From: Chloroflexota bacterium
GTDB taxonomy: Bacteria > Chloroflexota > Anaerolineae > Anaerolineales > UBA4823
Reading direction: 5' to 3'
Assembly (NCBI GenBank): GCA_023395675.1
Contig: JAEWYL010000056.1
Coordinates: 1-8,032, forward strand
DNA length: 8,032 nt
Shown: one piece after another, positions 5,562-8,032 of the stretch
How positions within the stretch are numbered: the first letter of the stretch is position 1
Layout of the letters: each line of letters opens with the position of its first letter
Notes under the pieces: model-generated
The model's database searches: none
Seen by the model: the letters and a program-made list of their open reading frames with translations, nothing else
Told to the model about the DNA's origin: nothing
Made by a program: the position numbers and the translations under genes

Positions 5562-6359
5562 ATGATCACTTCCACCCGCAACCCGAAAATCCAGTGGGTG
5601 CGCGCCCTGCAGTCCCGCCCAAAAGAGCGGCGTGAGGCCGGGCGGTTCGTGGTGGAGGGGGTGCGCCTGGCGGAGGAAGCGCTGCAGGCCGGTTGGGAGG
5701 CCGACCTGGTGCTCTACAGCCCGGAATTGAGCGCGCGCGGCCTGCAGGTGGTGGAGGGCTTCTCCAACCGGGGGGTGGCGGTGGAGAGCGTGACCCCAGA
5801 AATCCTGCGCGCCGCCAGCGAAACCCAGACCCCCCAGGGGCTGCTGGCCGTGCTGCAGAAGGTGGAGCTGGCCCTACCCGAGAAGCCGACCTTCCTGTTC
5901 ATCCCCGATGGGGTGCGCGACCCGGGCAACCTGGGCACCATGCTGCGCACCGCGGCCGCGGCCGGGGTGGAAGCGGTCTGCCTGCCGCCCGGCGCCGCCG
6001 ATCCCTTCGCCCCTAAAGTGCTGCGGGCGGCCATGGGGGCGCATTTTCGCCTGCCGCTGCGCCAGTGCTCCTGGGAGCAGATCGCCGGGCTGGCCGCCTC
6101 CGCCGGCCTGCGTCTTTACCTGGCCGACGTCTCCCGTGGCACGCCCTACAACCGGGCGGACCTGCGCGCCTCCCTGGCCCTGGTGATCGGCGGGGAGGCG
6201 GAAGGGGCCGGGGAGCAGGCTCGCTCCCTGGGGCCCGAGCTCATTCACATTCCCATGCCGGGCGGGCTGGAATCGCTCAATGCGGCCGCGGCAGCCGCCG
6301 TGCTGCTTTTCGAAGTGGTGCGGCAGCGGGGCAGAGAGCAATCCCCCGCCGCAGCCTGA
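5562..6359 (+). CDS. SpoU/TrmH-family RNA 2'-O-ribose methyltransferase
   Basis: A 265-residue SPOUT-class methyltransferase. An N-terminal RNA-binding domain (residues 1-100, with FVVEGVRLAEEAL at 29-41) precedes the knotted catalytic domain. Conserved motifs: motif 1 DPGNLGTMLRT (120-130, Asn123 and Arg129), motif 2 LVIGGEAEG (207-215) and motif 3 IPMPGGLESLNAAAAAAV (230-247), which form the trefoil-knot SAM pocket. The family methylates ribose 2'-OH groups in rRNA or tRNA; this N-terminal domain points to the rRNA type (TsnR/RlmB/YsgA-like), but the target nucleotide cannot be told. The same frame is open upstream to an ATG at 5472, inside the amidase gene. I choose the ATG at 5562 because MITSTRNPKIQ is the usual start of this family and GGGAG lies just upstream (5554-5558); the extra 30 residues look like antisense-type sequence. 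Confidence 0.92.
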   Translation: MITSTRNPKIQWVRALQSRPKERREAGRFVVEGVRLAEEALQAGWEADLVLYSPELSARGLQVVEGFSNRGVAVESVTPEILRAASETQTPQGLLAVLQKVELALPEKPTFLFIPDGVRDPGNLGTMLRTAAAAGVEAVCLPPGAADPFAPKVLRAAMGAHFRLPLRQCSWEQIAGLAASAGLRLYLADVSRGTPYNRADLRASLALVIGGEAEGAGEQARSLGPELIHIPMPGGLESLNAAAAAAVLLFEVVRQRGREQSPAAA

Positions 6360-6390
6360 ACCGGCTTCATCTCTCGCAAGGAGCGCCCTC

Positions 6391-7614
6391 TTGAAAATCC
6401 GTTCCATCACCGTTTTTCTGGATCCCGGCTGGCCGGCGGACCGCGCCGTTTTTGAGCGGGCCGGGACATTTCTGGCCGCGGCCCGCCCGGCCCTGCAGGC
6501 GCTGGGTTACGAGGTGCAGAGCGCCCGCCTGGCGCTGCCCCCGTACTCCCGGTTCATCCCCGCTGCAGAACTGGCGCACCTGCCCCGCCTGGCTGCAGAG
6601 CTGGAGGCGGCGGCCCGGGAGCAGGGCTTTGAATACCTCTCCCTGGGGCCTGCCCTGCCGGAGCACCCCGGCAGCTTCGACCCCATCCCGCCCGCCCTGG
6701 CGGCTACGCAGTCGGTTTTCTTCAGCGGGCTGATGACCCTGGCCGGGGGCGGGATCTCGCTGGAGGCCGTGCACGCCTGCGCCCGGGTGATCGAGCGCGC
6801 GAAGGAGATCACCCCCGACGGCTTTGCGAACCTGCGCTTCTGCGCCCTGGCGAATACCTCCCCGGGGGGGCCGTTCTTCCCCAGCGCCTACCACCGCGGC
6901 GGCGGGCCGGAATTTGCCCTGGCGGCCCAGGCGGCGGACCTGGCGGTGGAGGCCTTCGGCGCCGCGCAGAGCCTGGAGGAGGCCGGCAGGCGGCTGGTCG
7001 AGGCGGTGGAAGCGCACGCCGGGCGCCTGGAGGCCGCCTGCCGGCGGCTGTCGGAGGAGCAGGGCGTGAAATTCGGCGGGCTGGACCTGACCCTGGCGCC
7101 CTTTCCCTCCGCCGGAGATTCGATCGGCGCCGCATTGGAGAAGCTGGGACTGCCGGGGGTGGGCCGGCACGGCTCGCTGGCCGCGGCCGCCTTCCTGATG
7201 GACAGCCTGGAAGGGGCGCGCTACCCCCGCGCCGGGTTCAACGGGCTGATGCTGCCCGTGCTGGAAGACTCTATCCTGGCGCAGCGGGCCGCGGAGGGCT
7301 GCCTGACGGTCAAAGACCTGCTGATGTACTCCGCAGTCTGCGGCACCGGCCTGGATACCGTCCCCCTGCCGGGCGATACCGGCGCGCCCGAGCTCGCCGC
7401 CGTGCTGCTGGACGTGGCCGCCCTTTCGCAGCGCCTGGGGAAGCCGCTGACCGCCCGCCTGATGCCGGTGCCGGGGAAGAAGGCCGGCGACCAGACCGCC
7501 TTTGATTTCGCTTTTTTCGCCAACAGCCGGGTGATGGCCCTGGAGGCGGAGGCGCTGTCCGGCTCCCTCGCCGGGCGGGGCGTCCTGCACCTGGGGCCGC
7601 GCCGGTCCTCCTGA
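6391..7614 (+). CDS. DUF711 (UPF0210-like) protein of unknown function, TTG start
   Basis: A 407-residue protein whose conserved blocks I recognise as DUF711: LANTSPGGPFFPSAYH (153-168), KFGGLDLTLAPFPS with SIG following (227-246), GFNGLMLPVLED (282-293) and YSAVCGTGLDTVPLPGD (313-329, with Cys317 in CGTGLD). The family is uncharacterised; a solved pneumococcal member (SP0239) has been grouped structurally with pyruvate formate-lyase-like barrels. I see no C-terminal glycyl-radical loop, so a radical mechanism should not be assumed. The frame is open upstream to an ATG at 6280, inside the methyltransferase gene. The TTG at 6391 is preferred because AAGGAG (6378-6383) sits 7 nt upstream and KIRSITVFLDPGW begins the conserved part. 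The gap from the previous stop is 31 nt, and a strong terminator follows 25 nt after its own stop. Confidence 0.88.
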   Translation: MKIRSITVFLDPGWPADRAVFERAGTFLAAARPALQALGYEVQSARLALPPYSRFIPAAELAHLPRLAAELEAAAREQGFEYLSLGPALPEHPGSFDPIPPALAATQSVFFSGLMTLAGGGISLEAVHACARVIERAKEITPDGFANLRFCALANTSPGGPFFPSAYHRGGGPEFALAAQAADLAVEAFGAAQSLEEAGRRLVEAVEAHAGRLEAACRRLSEEQGVKFGGLDLTLAPFPSAGDSIGAALEKLGLPGVGRHGSLAAAAFLMDSLEGARYPRAGFNGLMLPVLEDSILAQRAAEGCLTVKDLLMYSAVCGTGLDTVPLPGDTGAPELAAVLLDVAALSQRLGKPLTARLMPVPGKKAGDQTAFDFAFFANSRVMALEAEALSGSLAGRGVLHLGPRRSS

Positions 7615-7639
7615 GCCGTACCCGAACCGGGAACGCCTG

Positions 7640-7674
7640 GCCGGGGCAGCGCAGCGTCGCTGCCCCGGCTTTTT
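7640..7674 (+). terminator. Rho-independent terminator of the plus-strand operon
   Basis: Perfect 12-bp stem: GCCGGGGCAGCG (7640-7651) with CGCTGCCCCGGC (7658-7669), a 6-nt loop CAGCGT, then TTTTT (7670-7674). It lies 25 nt after the DUF711 stop codon and clearly closes the four-gene transcript. Confidence 0.93.
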
Positions 7675-7737
7675 GACTGGATGAATGTCATATTTTTATT
7701 AAGACGAATCCCGACCCCGCCTCAGGGAAAAGCCTGA

Positions 7738-7767
7738 TAGACATGAAATAATCAAGATTGCTATAAT
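7738..7767 (+). promoter_or_regulatory. Sigma-70-type promoter of the structured leader
   Basis: TAGACA (7738-7743, five of six matches to the -35 consensus), an 18-nt spacer, then TATAAT (7762-7767, perfect -10), preceded by TG at 7759-7760 as an extended -10. An AT-rich stretch upstream (7688-7702) might serve as an UP element. Transcription should start at about 7774-7775. It is the best promoter in the window. The rest of 7675-7737 shows only a 5-bp TCAGG/CCTGA hairpin (7722-7737). Confidence 0.82.
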
Positions 7768-7774
7768 AAGGACA

Positions 7775-7974
7775 GACCCCTGCGGCTTTCTCAAAGTTGA
7801 AAGCCAGGCTTAGAAAAGGAATGAATTTGGGGTAAAGGCGGGCAGCGACCTGGCACAGGCCGCTGCCCGCCCATAACCCAGAGGAACGCTCATCGGTTGC
7901 AATAAAGGGCAAAGCCCCCGGCGGAATGGTCGGGACCGGCTGGAGAACCGGATGACGGCAGGCAGGGTTTTTTT
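7775..7974 (+). promoter_or_regulatory. Candidate structured leader RNA (riboswitch- or attenuator-like, class not recognised)
   Basis: About 200 nt between a strong promoter and a ribosome binding site. Helices seen: P1, ACCC-C-TGC (7776-7783) with GCAGGGT (7962-7968), one bulged C, closing the whole RNA just before TTTTTTT (7968-7974); P2, GGCTTTC/GAAAGCC (7784-7790 with 7799-7805); P3, 11 bp GGCGGGCAGCG/CGCTGCCCGCC (7837-7847 with 7861-7871), capped by CCT/AGG and extendable by GGGT/ACCC (7830-7833 with 7876-7879); P4, TCATC-GGTT with AACC-G-GATGA (7890-7898 with 7946-7955). An alternative pairing ACCCC with GGGGT (7776-7780 with 7829-7833) would exclude P1. The T run with its paired 3' strand 3 nt before the Shine-Dalgarno suggests control by premature termination. 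A stand-alone small RNA ending at the T run is the alternative. No known riboswitch core was recognised. Confidence 0.6.
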
Positions 7975-7989
7975 GTTGGGAGGTGAAAG

Positions 7990-8032
7990 ATGGGGCAGGT
8001 GGAGTTTTCACAGCCTGGAGAGGCCGGCTATC
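7990..8032 (+). CDS. Start of an unidentified gene, cut by the window edge
   Basis: An ATG at 7990-7992 follows GGGAGGTGA (7978-7986), a near-ideal Shine-Dalgarno with 6 nt between GGAGG and the ATG. The 14 codons visible read MGQVEFSQPGEAGY and remain open to the window end. This is too short to assign a family; it shows no signal peptide or membrane segment. It lies 15 nt after the T run of the structured leader, so its expression is presumably governed by that RNA. Knowing this gene would be the best clue to what the leader senses. Confidence 0.7.
   Translation, partial: MGQVEFSQPGEAGY

Noticed and set aside
6280..6390. 37-residue N-terminal extension of the DUF711 protein
   Set aside because: It overlaps the methyltransferase gene and has a Pro/Arg/Cys-rich shadow composition; the TTG at 6391 has an ideal AAGGAG.
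6367..7590. Long minus-strand open frame (407 codons) opposite DUF711
   Set aside because: The plus-strand DUF711 motifs are unmistakable; the minus frame has no motif and a shadow-type composition.
7905..7922. GGGCAAAGCC resembling part of a c-di-GMP-I (GEMM) riboswitch core
   Set aside because: The partner half (CACAGGGCAAACC with a GNRA-capped helix and GGGACGC) is absent and the surrounding helices do not fit, so the likeness is superficial.
7775..7974. 6S RNA, RNase P RNA, SRP RNA or tmRNA
   Set aside because: The multibranched fold does not match the rod with central bubble of 6S. The GAGGAAAGUC core of RNase P, the GGAAGG/AGCAGC loop of SRP RNA and the tRNA-like ends of tmRNA are all missing.
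7688..8011. Minus-strand open frame of 107 codons over the leader region
   Set aside because: It overlaps a strong plus-strand promoter, perfect RNA helices and a strong plus-strand Shine-Dalgarno, and its product resembles no family I know.

Overview
The window is GC-rich (roughly two thirds G+C by eye) with tightly packed bacterial genes and long antisense open frames, as expected at this base composition. The gene families, the composition and the TTG start would fit a Chloroflexota (Anaerolineae-like) genome. That placement is an inference from general impression, and no marker gene in the window settles it.

Layout. Positions 1-245 hold no gene; they carry a short family of palindromic repeats (a 48/49-bp direct repeat plus two perfect hairpins). 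Positions 246-2113 are a minus-strand cluster read from right to left: a YhcW-like HAD phosphatase, a trans-aconitate methyltransferase-like enzyme (Tam) and a 124-residue protein of unknown function. Positions 2351-3970 (minus) encode a full-length AAE-family (AspT/YidE/YbjL-like) transporter with two membrane halves flanking two TrkA-C domains. Its 5' end faces a divergent plus-strand operon across a 240-bp intergenic region, which contains two near-perfect palindromes back to back and one plausible promoter for each direction.

Positions 4211-7614 are a plus-strand operon of four genes with gaps of 5, 8 and 31 nt: a macro-domain protein (ADP-ribose-type ligand), a nitrilase-superfamily amidase, a SpoU/TrmH-type RNA 2'-O-methyltransferase, and a DUF711 protein (TTG start with a strong ribosome binding site). 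A textbook intrinsic terminator ends it at 7640-7674. The order suggests co-expression but does not define a known pathway; macro domain and amidase could both act in metabolite repair or nucleotide-derivative clean-up (inference).

Positions 7675-8032 are the most unusual part. A near-consensus sigma-70 promoter drives a transcript of about 200 nt with several helices. Its 5' and 3' ends can pair just before a run of seven T's, followed at once by a strong ribosome binding site and the first 14 codons of a gene that leaves the window. This has the architecture of a riboswitch or attenuator leader, but I cannot match it to a known class and regard it as the best candidate for something undescribed.
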